Assembly: GCA_029266035.1 (NCBI GenBank)
Contig: JAJUFH010000005.1
Location: 62,001 to 126,000, forward strand
DNA length: 64,000 nucleotides
Direction: 5' to 3'
Source: Sinomicrobium sp.
GTDB lineage: Bacteria > Bacteroidota > Bacteroidia > Flavobacteriales > Flavobacteriaceae
Below the pieces are notes generated by a model. The model made no database searches, had not been told where the DNA came from, and worked only from the letters and a program-made list of their open reading frames with translations. Within the stretch, counting starts at the first letter, position 1; every line of letters starts with the position of its first letter. This document shows, one piece after another, positions 1-9,650 of this stretch. The translations under genes were made by a program, and so were the position numbers.

Positions 1-1
1 A

Positions 2-322
2 CAAAAGGTTAAAGAAGGTGAGCTGTTACTAAAAAAGCTCCAGGCCGGAGATACGCTCCTATTACTGGATGAAAACGGCAAGGCATACCACTCTGTAGGG
101 TTTTCAGATTTACTGCAAAAGAAAATGAATGCCGGCACCAAACAACTGGTGTTTGCCATAGGAGGTCCCTACGGTTTTTCCGATGCTGTTTATTCGAAAG
201 CTCAGGGAAAAGTATCCTTGTCGCCTATGACCTTCTCCCATCAAATGGTACGACTGTTCTTTACCGAACAATTGTATCGAGCTTTTACTATACTGAACAA
301 CGAGCCCTATCACCATCAATAA
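2..322 (+). CDS. rlmH: 23S rRNA (pseudouridine-1915-N3)-methyltransferase RlmH, C-terminal part (5' truncated by window edge)
   Basis: Frame open from the window start; ...[13 protein letters not shown]...[35 protein letters not shown] is typical of RlmH/YbeA (SPOUT). Confidence 0.93.
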   Translation, partial: QKVKEGELLLKKLQAGDTLLLLDENGKAYHSVGFSDLLQKKMNAGTKQLVFAIGGPYGFSDAVYSKAQGKVSLSPMTFSHQMVRLFFTEQLYRAFTILNNEPYHHQ

Positions 323-348
323 GTACTAAGCCTCTAAAAAAACATAAT

Positions 349-921
349 ATGAAACTGGTTTTTGCCACTCACAACCTCAATAAACTAAGAGAAGTACAAT
401 TGCTGTTCCCCTCCGATATCACACTGTTGAGTCTTACCGATATCGGCTGTAGTGAAGATATTCCTGAAACCGCCGATACCATTGAAGGCAATGCCCGTCA
501 GAAAGCCAATTATGTAAAGGAAAAATATGGCTACGACTGTTTTGCCGACGACACCGGTCTTGAAGTCGACGCTCTTAACGGCGCCCCCGGAGTGTATTCC
601 GCTCGCTATGCCGGAGAAGAAAAAAATGCCGAAGCCAATATGGAAAAACTGCTTTCTGAATTAGAGCGAAAAGAAAGTAGAACAGCCCAATTTAAAACTG
701 TAATTGCATTGTGTACAGATAAATACACTCACGTATTTGAAGGTGTGGTCAAAGGATGTATTACGACAAAAAAACAGGGAGACAGAGGTTTTGGTTACGA
801 TCCCATATTTCTTCCAGACGGATATACAGAAACCTTTGCTCAGCTTCCATTGGAAATAAAAAACCAAATCGGACATAGAGGAAAAGCCATCAAACTTCTC
901 TTAGATTTTTTAAAAGACTAA
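349..921 (+). CDS. rdgB: Non-canonical purine NTP pyrophosphatase (RdgB/HAM1 family)
   Basis: [56 protein letters not shown] motifs. Confidence 0.95.
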   Translation: MKLVFATHNLNKLREVQLLFPSDITLLSLTDIGCSEDIPETADTIEGNARQKANYVKEKYGYDCFADDTGLEVDALNGAPGVYSARYAGEEKNAEANMEKLLSELERKESRTAQFKTVIALCTDKYTHVFEGVVKGCITTKKQGDRGFGYDPIFLPDGYTETFAQLPLEIKNQIGHRGKAIKLLLDFLKD

Positions 922-970
922 TATGAAAAAGTAAGCTTACTTACATAAAACTATATTACTCATCGCATCC

Positions 971-1900
971 TCAAAACGTACCAACAACACCTATGGTACC
1001 CGCTCCGACATTAAAGTTCCAAGATATCTTATTTTTTCGATGTCCATAAGATGCTGCATATCTAGAATCTAGGTAGTGATCTATGGCTTCTACGGTCGCC
1101 ACACTGATCGCCAGGCTCAACACTACATCGGAAAGCCAGTGTGCTCCTTCCCACAAACGAGAGACAGGAGGAATAAGTCCCACAGTATAAATTCCGGCCT
1201 TCGCCCAGGGATTATTTACCAATTTAGCTAAAGCATAGGCATTGGTAAACGATAAAATAGTATGTCCGGAAGGGAAAGAGTGATAGTCTGAAGTATCGGG
1301 AAAAGGATCGAAAGTAGCCTTTGATTTTCCCGTTCTCGGTCTCGCTCTCCCTACTGCCAGCTTACTTATTTGCTGTAACAATCCTGCTGTACTGGCCGAA
1401 GAGATAAGCAGCACTCCTACTCTCCTCCACTTCTCACTCTTGGTAAAGAGTCCGGTGAGGTATACCGCTCCCGTAAGCATATAATTGTTTTGAGGGCTCC
1501 CGTAATACCAGCCGTAATCTCTGATCACTCCCGGTATATCATCGGCTTGATTCATAAAGAATTTACTAGTCCCCTGATCGGCCAAGAATACCAATCCCGT
1601 ACCTGCCATTACTCCGCCAAAAACCAGCCAATCGTCACCTTTCCAGTGAAAAGGTCTACTGTACGCATATCCCATACCTCCAAAAATACTCGCGCCGTCG
1701 TACTTAAACATTTGCCAAAGTGTCTGTTTACTGACGGTATCGCGATCAAACAGAGTTTCCGATTCCTGAGCATAACTTTTCACTTCACTGACCAACAGTA
1801 AAATAACCATCACAATTCTTAAAAAAGACGCCTTTTGGTTTATCATAACTTGCATTTTTATTGTGCTGTGGAGAAAAGCTGCAATATACAATAAAGCCAA
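971..1900 (-). CDS. PAP2 superfamily membrane phosphatase
   Basis: KLAVGRARPR...SFPSGHT...SRLWEGAHWLSDVV matches the PAP2 motif triad; the start is probably internal. Confidence 0.85.
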   Translation of the reverse strand: MALLYIAAFLHSTIKMQVMINQKASFLRIVMVILLLVSEVKSYAQESETLFDRDTVSKQTLWQMFKYDGASIFGGMGYAYSRPFHWKGDDWLVFGGVMAGTGLVFLADQGTSKFFMNQADDIPGVIRDYGWYYGSPQNNYMLTGAVYLTGLFTKSEKWRRVGVLLISSASTAGLLQQISKLAVGRARPRTGKSKATFDPFPDTSDYHSFPSGHTILSFTNAYALAKLVNNPWAKAGIYTVGLIPPVSRLWEGAHWLSDVVLSLAISVATVEAIDHYLDSRYAASYGHRKNKISWNFNVGAGTIGVVGTF

Positions 1901-2044
1901 ATACGCTGTGACAAAGTAGGTAAAAACCTGTATTTGAAGTTAGTCATTTCTCCGATCCGTACGGTTGAATTCAATTATTAGCACAAAAAAACAGTCATTA
2001 AACGCGAATAAAGAGTACCTTTGCCCCCTATTTTAATTTTATTT

Positions 2045-3769
2045 ATGAACAAATTTGAACAATTAGGACTTGGTGAAGAGCTTTTAAGCGCTATAGAAGA
2101 CATGGGGTTTGAAACACCCTCGGAAGTACAAGAAAAAGCTATTCCCATCCTGCTTGCCAACGATACCGACATGGTAGCACTGGCACAAACCGGAACCGGA
2201 AAAACGGCAGCATTCGGTTTTCCGCTAATCCAGAAGATCGATTCCGGCGACAAGACCACTCAAGGTCTGATTTTATCTCCTACCAGAGAATTATGCCTGC
2301 AGATTACAAACGAACTTAAAAACTACGCCAAGTATGTAAAAGGACTTCGTGTAGTAGCTATATACGGCGGTGCCAGTATTACCGAACAAGCTAAGGAAGT
2401 AAAACGAGGAGCACAGATTATTGTAGCCACTCCAGGACGAATGCAGGATATGATAAACCGCAATATGGTAAACATAAGCCATATCGACTACTGCATATTG
2501 GACGAAGCGGATGAAATGTTGAATATGGGATTTTACGAAGACATCTCTTCTATACTCTCTCACACTCCGTCTGAAAAAAACACCTGGTTGTTTTCGGCTA
2601 CTATGCCTAGAGAAGTCGCTTCAATTGCTAAAAAGTTTATGTCGCATCCCGAAGAGATCACTGTAGGTACCAAAAACTCGGGGACAGATACCGTACAACA
2701 CGAGTACTACTTGGTAAATGGTCGCGATCGATATCTCGCTCTAAAGCGTCTTGCCGATGCGAACCCAGATATATTTTCGGTGGTGTTCTGTCGCACTAAA
2801 AGAGACACTCAAAGCGTGGCCGAAAAGCTGATAGAGGACGGATACAATGCCGCTGCACTACACGGAGACCTGAGTCAGAACCAGCGGGATATGGTTATGA
2901 AATCTTTCCGCAACCGACAAATACAAATGCTGGTTGCTACCGATGTAGCTGCGAGAGGGATTGATGTAGACGATATCACCCACGTCATCAACTACCAGCT
3001 ACCCGATGAGGTAGAAACCTACAACCACCGTAGTGGACGAACCGGACGGGCAGGTAAATCGGGAATTTCTATGGTGATCTTGGCAAAAAGTGAACTTCGC
3101 AAGATCAAAGCCATAGAAAAGATTATCAAAAAGCAATTTGATGCCAAGAAAGTTCCGGGTAGCATGGAAATCTGTGAAATACAGCTCTATCACCTGGCCA
3201 ATAAGATTAAAAACACGGAGATCAACGAAGAAGTAAACCACTATCTTCCCGCCATAAACGATGTGCTCAGGGATATAGATCGGGATGAACTCATCAAAAA
3301 GATGGTATCTGTAGAATTTGGAAGGTTTTTCAATTACTACAAAAATGCCAAAGACCTCAATGTCAATGCCGGCAGTCAAAGAGAGAGAAACCAAGGCGCT
3401 GCCGATATTCCTCAAGAGGGAAGCGTGCGTTACTTTATCAATATAGGAGAACGCGACGGCTACGACTGGAGGACTTTGAAAGACTTTTTGAGGGCTAATG
3501 TAGAAGAACTAGGACGTGACGATATTTACAGGGTTGACGTCAAGGATAGTTTTTCATTCTTCAATACAGATGCGGCATTTACCGACATCATACTGGGCAT
3601 CTTTACCGACTTTAAAATGGACGGACGTTTTGTCAACATCGAGATTTCTCAAAATCCCGGTGGTGGCGGAGGTCGTAGAAACCGCGGTAGGAATAGAGGA
3701 AAATCCTTCTCTTCAGATCGGGGAGGTTTTGGAAAAAAAGGAAAAAAAGGAAAAAACCGAAAATGGTAA
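2045..3769 (+). CDS. DEAD/DEAH-box ATP-dependent RNA helicase (DeaD/CsdA-like, DbpA-like RNA-binding C-terminus, RG/GK-rich tail)
   Basis: AQTGTGKTAAF, DEAD, SAT, HRSGRTGRAG motifs; probable start MNKFEQLGL at 2045 inside the 2021 ORF. Confidence 0.95.
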   Translation: MNKFEQLGLGEELLSAIEDMGFETPSEVQEKAIPILLANDTDMVALAQTGTGKTAAFGFPLIQKIDSGDKTTQGLILSPTRELCLQITNELKNYAKYVKGLRVVAIYGGASITEQAKEVKRGAQIIVATPGRMQDMINRNMVNISHIDYCILDEADEMLNMGFYEDISSILSHTPSEKNTWLFSATMPREVASIAKKFMSHPEEITVGTKNSGTDTVQHEYYLVNGRDRYLALKRLADANPDIFSVVFCRTKRDTQSVAEKLIEDGYNAAALHGDLSQNQRDMVMKSFRNRQIQMLVATDVAARGIDVDDITHVINYQLPDEVETYNHRSGRTGRAGKSGISMVILAKSELRKIKAIEKIIKKQFDAKKVPGSMEICEIQLYHLANKIKNTEINEEVNHYLPAINDVLRDIDRDELIKKMVSVEFGRFFNYYKNAKDLNVNAGSQRERNQGAADIPQEGSVRYFINIGERDGYDWRTLKDFLRANVEELGRDDIYRVDVKDSFSFFNTDAAFTDIILGIFTDFKMDGRFVNIEISQNPGGGGGRRNRGRNRGKSFSSDRGGFGKKGKKGKNRKW

Positions 3770-4049
3770 ATTGTCAGAAGTAAATTATTTCTTATCTTTC
3801 CGTAAAATGGTAAAATTAGCAGGGCTGTACTGCAGTTCTGCCAGATAGAATAGCAACAGCCGTATACCGTATAATTTATGGTTTACGGCTGTTAATTGTA
3901 TATTAAAAAAGTACAGGATTATCCGCTTATTTGATTTTGGTTTAGTATTTTTAGCCCGGGACAAATCCCGGTAATTTGGGCGCTCGGGCAAAGAATAATC
4001 CGTAAAAGATTGTCTTAATACGCCCTGCCCCGGAAAAATAAATTGATCT

Positions 4050-4817
4050 GTGAATAAGACCATTTCTTTCATTATAGCCTTGTTATGCACTGTCTATTGC
4101 TTTTCGCAGCAAAGTGAGAACCTGCACGGAGTAGTATTCAACACCAGTACCGATGCTCCCTTAGACAATGTACACGTAGTAAACCTCAATCAGGTAAATG
4201 GAACGGTTACCGACAACAATGGAGTTTTTGATATTGCTGCCAGCGTAAACGATACGCTGTATTTTTCTTTTCTAGGATTTAAATCCATCAAGATAAGGGT
4301 TACCAACGACATGCTAAAATTTGGCAATACCCGTGTCGGACTTACAGAATTGGCCTATGCCCTTGAAGAAGTAGTGGTGAGACCATATAGACTTACGGGT
4401 TATTTGGAAATAGACGCTAAAAATATTCCGATCAACACAGCCGGACGCTATAGTATTTCAGGATTGCCCACAGGTTACGAAGCTGGTGATGCCAATCCGG
4501 GAGCCATATCAAAAGTACTAGGAGCACTCTTCAATCCAGTCGATTTTCTCAACAATATGTTTGGGAAGAAAGCCAAGGAGATGCGAAAACTGAGAAAAAT
4601 TAAGGAAGATGATGAAATAAGGAATCTACTAGCTTCAAAATTCGATCGCGAAACTCTATCGGAATTGCTGCAGCTAGAGCGTGTAGATATCGATGAGATA
4701 TTGAGAAACTGCAATTACTCCAAAGACTTTATCCGCATGGCCAACGACCTTCAGATTCTCGATGCCATACACGACTGTTACGAAGAGTACAAAGTGCTAA
4801 ACCGTGTCAAAGAATAA
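4050..4817 (+). CDS. Carboxypeptidase-like regulatory domain-containing protein (secreted)
   Basis: Signal peptide, then LHGVVFNTSTDAPLDNVHVVNLNQVNGTVTDNNGVFDIAA (CarboxypepD_reg-like); GTG start. Confidence 0.8.
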   Translation: MNKTISFIIALLCTVYCFSQQSENLHGVVFNTSTDAPLDNVHVVNLNQVNGTVTDNNGVFDIAASVNDTLYFSFLGFKSIKIRVTNDMLKFGNTRVGLTELAYALEEVVVRPYRLTGYLEIDAKNIPINTAGRYSISGLPTGYEAGDANPGAISKVLGALFNPVDFLNNMFGKKAKEMRKLRKIKEDDEIRNLLASKFDRETLSELLQLERVDIDEILRNCNYSKDFIRMANDLQILDAIHDCYEEYKVLNRVKE

Positions 4818-4859
4818 GGAAATTTCTAAATGGCACAGAGCGCTATTTAAAATGAGATA

Positions 4860-5516
4860 TTAGGCTTCTTGATAGTATCTCTTCAAGACGTAATCTATAC
4901 TGCGAATTGATTTTTTTGACCAGTCGATATACTTCTCGGTCTTTTCCTCCTCAGATAAACCCCACTGAATATCGCTGCGTCTCAAACGAGAACTCAAACT
5001 GTGTAGAATAATAGCAGCCGAAACAGAGATATTCAAACTCTCGGTAAATCCCTGCATCGGAATTTTGAGATAGCCATCAGCCTCGCTGAGGATCTCTTGC
5101 GAAAGTCCGTCGCGCTCCGTACCGAAAAACAAGGCCGACTTCCTGCTTACATCAAAATCTTCCACATAACAGTCGTCGTCGTGAGGCGTCGTAGCAATAA
5201 TAGCATAACCTTCTGCCCTCAAGCTATCCATACACTCCCGGGCACTTTGATAAGTGTATACATCCACCCATTTCTGGGCTCCCATAGCAATATTCTTATC
5301 GAGCTTTTTTCTAAAGCGCTTTTCTATGATGTGGATGTCCTGTATCCCGAAAACATCACAACTGCGAATTACCGCACTGGTGTTATGCATCTGGAATATA
5401 TCTTCTACTGCCACGGTAAAATGTCTAGTCCTACGCGACAATATATCTCTGAATTTTGCCTTTCGCTCTTCTGTTAAAAAACCTTCCAAGTATTCCAATA
5501 ACGCTAAATCTGCCAT
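4860..5516 (-). CDS. trmH: TrmH-like tRNA/rRNA 2'-O-methyltransferase (SpoU family)
   Basis: HNTSAVIRSCDVFGIQDIHIIE ... ALFFGTERDGLS...IPMQGFTESLNISVSAAI SPOUT motifs. Confidence 0.88.
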   Translation of the reverse strand: MADLALLEYLEGFLTEERKAKFRDILSRRTRHFTVAVEDIFQMHNTSAVIRSCDVFGIQDIHIIEKRFRKKLDKNIAMGAQKWVDVYTYQSARECMDSLRAEGYAIIATTPHDDDCYVEDFDVSRKSALFFGTERDGLSQEILSEADGYLKIPMQGFTESLNISVSAAIILHSLSSRLRRSDIQWGLSEEEKTEKYIDWSKKSIRSIDYVLKRYYQEA

Positions 5517-5588
5517 TGGTGCTTAATCTATTTCAATCAGTATTAAATCGAGTTCTTTAATTTTGGAAAAATCCTTATTGCGATAAAA

Positions 5589-5756
5589 TCAATCTTCATT
5601 TTCTCTTATGGCAATTTGATATTCCAAACCGTCAATTTTTCTTTTTAACTTTCCGTAATGTTTGGCCAAATTCCCCATTCCCTTCTTCTTTTTAAGCCTA
5701 TCAGCAAGAATCTCATTTACCTTTTCGGAGTTATTTTTAGTGATTACTACCGTCAT
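5589..5756 (-). CDS. Small hypothetical protein
   Basis: MTVVITKNNSEKVNEILADRLKKKKGMGNLAKHYGKLKRKIDGLEYQIAIRENED; plausible internal start of the 70-aa ORF. Confidence 0.5.
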   Translation of the reverse strand: MTVVITKNNSEKVNEILADRLKKKKGMGNLAKHYGKLKRKIDGLEYQIAIRENED

Positions 5757-5998
5757 CTTTACACTGTTTAAAATTGAGAATACAAAAATTAGGTCTACCA
5801 TAACTTCTCCAAAATTCAGTTCATCATAGGGAAGTTCAAAGGTGCATTAAGATATTCATACATCAAATTTACCATTTTTTTTTAAACATCTTCTTATCCG
5901 ACAATACCATAGGTCTATTCAAGGCGAAAATGCAACTATACATACAGTGCTTTTTTATATTTTTATACGGCGAAGTTTATTTTTAATTCACAAAAATA

Positions 5999-6694
5999 AT
6001 GAAACCCAAAAAAATAGTGGTCCTCACCGGTGCCGGTATCAGTGCAGAAAGTGGAATCAGTACTTTTCGGGACGCCAATGGCTTATGGGAAGGGCATGAT
6101 ATCACAGAGGTAGCCTCTCCTGAGGGGTTCCGAAGAAATCCTGCGCTGGTATTGGATTTTTACAACCAGAGAAGACAACAATTACTACAAGTATCCCCCA
6201 ATCAGGCACATCACGATCTCGCGGCGCTCGAAAAGGATTTTGAAGTGAGTATCATCACCCAAAATGTAGACGACCTTCACGAAAGAGCTGGTAGCAAACG
6301 CGTTGTACACCTTCACGGCGAACTCCTCAAAGCGAGAAGTACGTTTGACGAAGCATTGGTGTACGACTGGAAAAAAGACATACAGCTCGGAGATTTCTGT
6401 GAACACCTACATCAATTGCGTCCGCATATCGTATGGTTTGGAGAAGATGTGCCAATGATGCCGGTTGCCATTACCGAAATCTCTCAAGCAGATATCGTTA
6501 TGATTATAGGAACCTCTATGCAGGTTTATCCCGCTGCCGGACTTATCGGCTATGCTCCTGAAGACATCCCTATTTACTTTATCGACCCCAAGCCCAATAT
6601 AGATTCACGAGCTATTCCCAATCTGGTGGTAATTCCGGAAAAGGCTACGGTAGGTGTCCCCCAGGCCATAGCCCATCTCAAATCGTCCTTATGA
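5999..6694 (+). CDS. Sir2-family NAD-dependent deacylase (sirtuin)
   Basis: GAGISAESGISTFRDANGLW, TQNVDDLHERAGS, HLHGE, RPHIVWFGE, GTSMQVYPAAGL. Confidence 0.92.
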   Translation: MKPKKIVVLTGAGISAESGISTFRDANGLWEGHDITEVASPEGFRRNPALVLDFYNQRRQQLLQVSPNQAHHDLAALEKDFEVSIITQNVDDLHERAGSKRVVHLHGELLKARSTFDEALVYDWKKDIQLGDFCEHLHQLRPHIVWFGEDVPMMPVAITEISQADIVMIIGTSMQVYPAAGLIGYAPEDIPIYFIDPKPNIDSRAIPNLVVIPEKATVGVPQAIAHLKSSL

Positions 6695-7260
6695 AAAATT
6701 CCATTTACGACAAGCTCACCTATGTCAATGCGCTCAGGAAAAACAGGAAAAAACTCTCCGACGAAGTACTGACCGCTCCTTCTCTCTTTCCCGAATTGCT
6801 GGAAGCCTGTTTTTCAGGAGATCCTCAATACACCTCCAAAGCCGCATGGGTATTAGAACTTGTATGTATTCGAGAACCGGAATGGATACTCCCGCATCTC
6901 GATACTTTTATTACCGGATTGCGTTCTCTTAAGGAAGACGGCGCTAAACGCTCCTGCGGTAAAATATGCGAGTTGCTGTGCGACCATTATTTTAGCGGTA
7001 CGGCCAACAAAACAAAAGACCAACTTACAGATCAACAACTTAAAAAACTTGCAGAAGTGTGTTTTGACTGGCTTATAAGTGACGAAAAAGTAGCGCTTAA
7101 GGCTTATGCCATGCACTGCCTTTTTTTACTAGGTTCGGTCATACCGTGGATACATCCTCAGCTCTGTTCTGTATTAGAAGATGGTTATCCCTACCACACT
7201 GCCGCATATCAATCGAGGGCTAAAAAAATCCTTAAAAAATGCACAAAAACTTCCAAATAA
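6691..7260 (+). CDS. Hypothetical helical (HEAT-like) protein
   Basis: 190-aa ORF overlapping the sir2 stop by 4 bp; repeated helical pattern; family not recognised with certainty. Confidence 0.65.
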   Translation: MKNSIYDKLTYVNALRKNRKKLSDEVLTAPSLFPELLEACFSGDPQYTSKAAWVLELVCIREPEWILPHLDTFITGLRSLKEDGAKRSCGKICELLCDHYFSGTANKTKDQLTDQQLKKLAEVCFDWLISDEKVALKAYAMHCLFLLGSVIPWIHPQLCSVLEDGYPYHTAAYQSRAKKILKKCTKTSK

Positions 7261-7375
7261 GAGAATATGCTCATACAAAGACAGGACAAATAGCTCGATT
7301 TTCTTTAAATTCGCAGGGTTGTCCTCTCTAAAGGATTCACTTACATACAATACAAACACAAAAAACAGTAATAGC

Positions 7376-8554
7376 ATGTCAAAAAAAGTAGTCATCGTAT
7401 CGGCGGTTCGAACTCCCATCGGTAGCTTTCTTGGAGGGCTTTCAAGCATTCCGGCTCCGAAACTGGGTGCCTTGGCCATAAAAGGCGCCATGGAAAAAAT
7501 AAATCTCGACCCTAAATCGGTCGATGAAGTACTTATGGGAAATGTTGTTCAGGCGGGTAACGGACAGGCTCCGGCCAGGCAAGCAGCCCTTTTTGCCGGT
7601 ATTCCAGATCATATTCCTTGTACTACAGTAAACAAAGTTTGTGCTAGCGGTATGAAAGCTGTCATGCAGGCAGCGCAAGCTATTGCTCTTGGCGATGCAG
7701 AGATCGTCATTGCAGGAGGTATGGAAAATATGAGCTCTATTCCACATTACGTGCACATGAGAAAAGGCACCAAATTTGGCCCGGCTACCTTGGAAGACGG
7801 TATGCAGAAAGACGGACTTACCGACGCCTACGACCACAATGCTATGGGTGTATGCGGGGACCTTTGTGCAGCGGAATACGGTTTTTCGAGAGAAGATCAA
7901 GACAACTTTGCCATAGAGTCGTACCAAAGATCAGCAGCGGCGTGGAAGGAAGGAAAATTTAAAGATGAAGTGATTCCGGTGGAAGTACCCCAACGCAAAG
8001 GAGATCCGATTGTGATCAGTGAAGACGAAGAGTATAAAAATGTATTCTTAGAAAAGATTCCATCACTTCGACCCGCATTTACCAAAGACGGCACTGTAAC
8101 TGCCGCCAACGCTTCTACCATCAACGACGGAGCAGCTGCCTTGGTGTTGATGAGCGAAGAAAAAGCACAACAACTCAATCTCACCCCTCTTGCCGTGGTA
8201 AGAGGATATGCCGATGCTGCACAAGATCCGAAATGGTTTACCACAGCTCCTGCAAAGGCTCTTCCAAAAGCCCTTGACAAGGCAGGGGTTAAATTAGAAG
8301 AGGTAGATTACTTTGAATTCAACGAGGCTTTTTCAGTGGTAGGTCTTGCCAATACCAAAATACTCGGACTAAGCGCAGATCAAGTCAATGTAAACGGAGG
8401 AGCTGTATCGCTGGGACATCCGCTGGGATGTTCCGGAGCGAGGATATTGGTCACCCTTATCAACGTGCTTAAACAAAATAACGCAAAAATCGGCGCTGCT
8501 GCCATTTGCAATGGCGGTGGAGGTGCTTCGGCCTTCGTAGTAGAAAGACCTTAA
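7376..8554 (+). CDS. Acetyl-CoA C-acetyltransferase (thiolase)
   Basis: MSKKVVIVSAVRTPIGSFLGG; NKVCASGMKA; NVNGGAVSLGHPLGCSGAR; CNGGGGASA; start refined to 7376. Confidence 0.95.
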   Translation: MSKKVVIVSAVRTPIGSFLGGLSSIPAPKLGALAIKGAMEKINLDPKSVDEVLMGNVVQAGNGQAPARQAALFAGIPDHIPCTTVNKVCASGMKAVMQAAQAIALGDAEIVIAGGMENMSSIPHYVHMRKGTKFGPATLEDGMQKDGLTDAYDHNAMGVCGDLCAAEYGFSREDQDNFAIESYQRSAAAWKEGKFKDEVIPVEVPQRKGDPIVISEDEEYKNVFLEKIPSLRPAFTKDGTVTAANASTINDGAAALVLMSEEKAQQLNLTPLAVVRGYADAAQDPKWFTTAPAKALPKALDKAGVKLEEVDYFEFNEAFSVVGLANTKILGLSADQVNVNGGAVSLGHPLGCSGARILVTLINVLKQNNAKIGAAAICNGGGGASAFVVERP

Positions 8555-8590
8555 ACCAAGAATATTCGGAATTTAAACCGATTTTTTTAT

Positions 8591-9340
8591 ATGCATTACG
8601 GAATTTGTAACCTCAGTGTCGTTCCCCTTCGATCTACTTCATCAGACAGTGCAGAACTCTGTTCGCAAGTGCTGTACGGAGAGCACTTTAAGGTACTCGA
8701 AAAACAAAAATACCGGAGCAAAATCCGGCTTGCATACGACGGCTACGAAGGCTGGATAGACAACAAACAATACCTGCTTATTGAAGAGTCGGTCTATACC
8801 GCTATCGACAAACAAACTCCCTCACTCTGTGCCGATATGGTAGAGTTTATCACCGATCACAACGAACAGCTTATGCCGGTTCCCATTGGGGCTCATGTTG
8901 GCAACGCTTCTTTCCTCTCCCACAGCTATGACGGGAGAATACAGCAGGAAGATAAAAACAAGCAAAAGCTCGTCCCCACCGCCTATCTCTTTCTCAATGC
9001 CCCTCACTATCACGGTGGCAGAACCCCATTCGGTATCGATGCGGCCGGACTGGCACAAATGGTGTACAAACTAAACGGTTACCAACTAAAACGTGAAGCC
9101 GCCCTACAGGCTACCCAAGGTGAACCCCTGAGTTTTATAGAAGAATCCGAACCCGGAGATCTGGCCTTTTTTGACGACGACGAAGGCAATATCGTACACA
9201 CGGGAATCATTATGCAAGATAATTATATCATACACACCGATGGCAAAGTCCGCATAGACCGTATAGACCACACCGGAATCTTTAACGTAGACACCCGAAG
9301 ACATACACATAAATTGAGAGTGATAAAAAAAATTGTGTGA
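8591..9340 (+). CDS. SH3 + NlpC/P60-fold (C40) protein, probable pseudoenzyme
   Basis: SH3-like N-terminus, then FGIDAAGLAQMVYKLNGY (canonical GIDCSG), PGDLAFFDDDEGNIVHTGIIM. Confidence 0.85.
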   Translation: MHYGICNLSVVPLRSTSSDSAELCSQVLYGEHFKVLEKQKYRSKIRLAYDGYEGWIDNKQYLLIEESVYTAIDKQTPSLCADMVEFITDHNEQLMPVPIGAHVGNASFLSHSYDGRIQQEDKNKQKLVPTAYLFLNAPHYHGGRTPFGIDAAGLAQMVYKLNGYQLKREAALQATQGEPLSFIEESEPGDLAFFDDDEGNIVHTGIIMQDNYIIHTDGKVRIDRIDHTGIFNVDTRRHTHKLRVIKKIV

Positions 9341-9365
9341 GGGAGGTTTTGCTGGATAACTCGTT

Positions 9366-9411
9366 ATGACGAGGAGACTTGGAGATGGGGAGACGAGGAG
9401 ACGAGGAGAAA
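9366..9411. repeat. Low-complexity gacgaggagacttggaga intergenic repeat
   Basis: gttatgacgaggagacttggagatggggagacgaggagacgaggagaa; related words on the other strand near 25.36, 25.65 and 27.18 kb. Confidence 0.6.
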
Positions 9412-9456
9412 ATCCCTAACAACTAACAAACTACGAACTAATCAACCACAAGAAAT

Positions 9457-9495
9457 CGTCATGGCGAGGAGCGCAAAGCGACGTGACCATCTCGT
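9457..9495. repeat. Dispersed intergenic repeat/palindrome (CGTCATGGCGAGGAGCGCAAAGCGACGTGACCATCTC)
   Basis: Resembles the widespread GCGAGGAGCG-AAGCGACG-type bacterial intergenic repeat; ATGG/CCAT ends and CGCaaaGCG core. Confidence 0.5.
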
Positions 9496-9650
9496 CGGGT
9501 TGAAAGCCGAGCTCAATCTTTATAGGTTAGCTGCCCTTTCAGGGCTTTGTTCGCATTGTGTACCTTTACTCAATGTACTGCATTAGGCTAAAGTGAGTTG
9601 CCCTTACAGGGTGTGTTATCGTTACAACCCAAAACTCCCTATAATTACTT

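Noticed and set aside
3854-3895. Hairpin aacagccgtatacc...ggtttacggctgtt as a terminator after the DEAD-box helicase gene
   Set aside because: Good stem but no adjacent T run on either strand; left unclassified.
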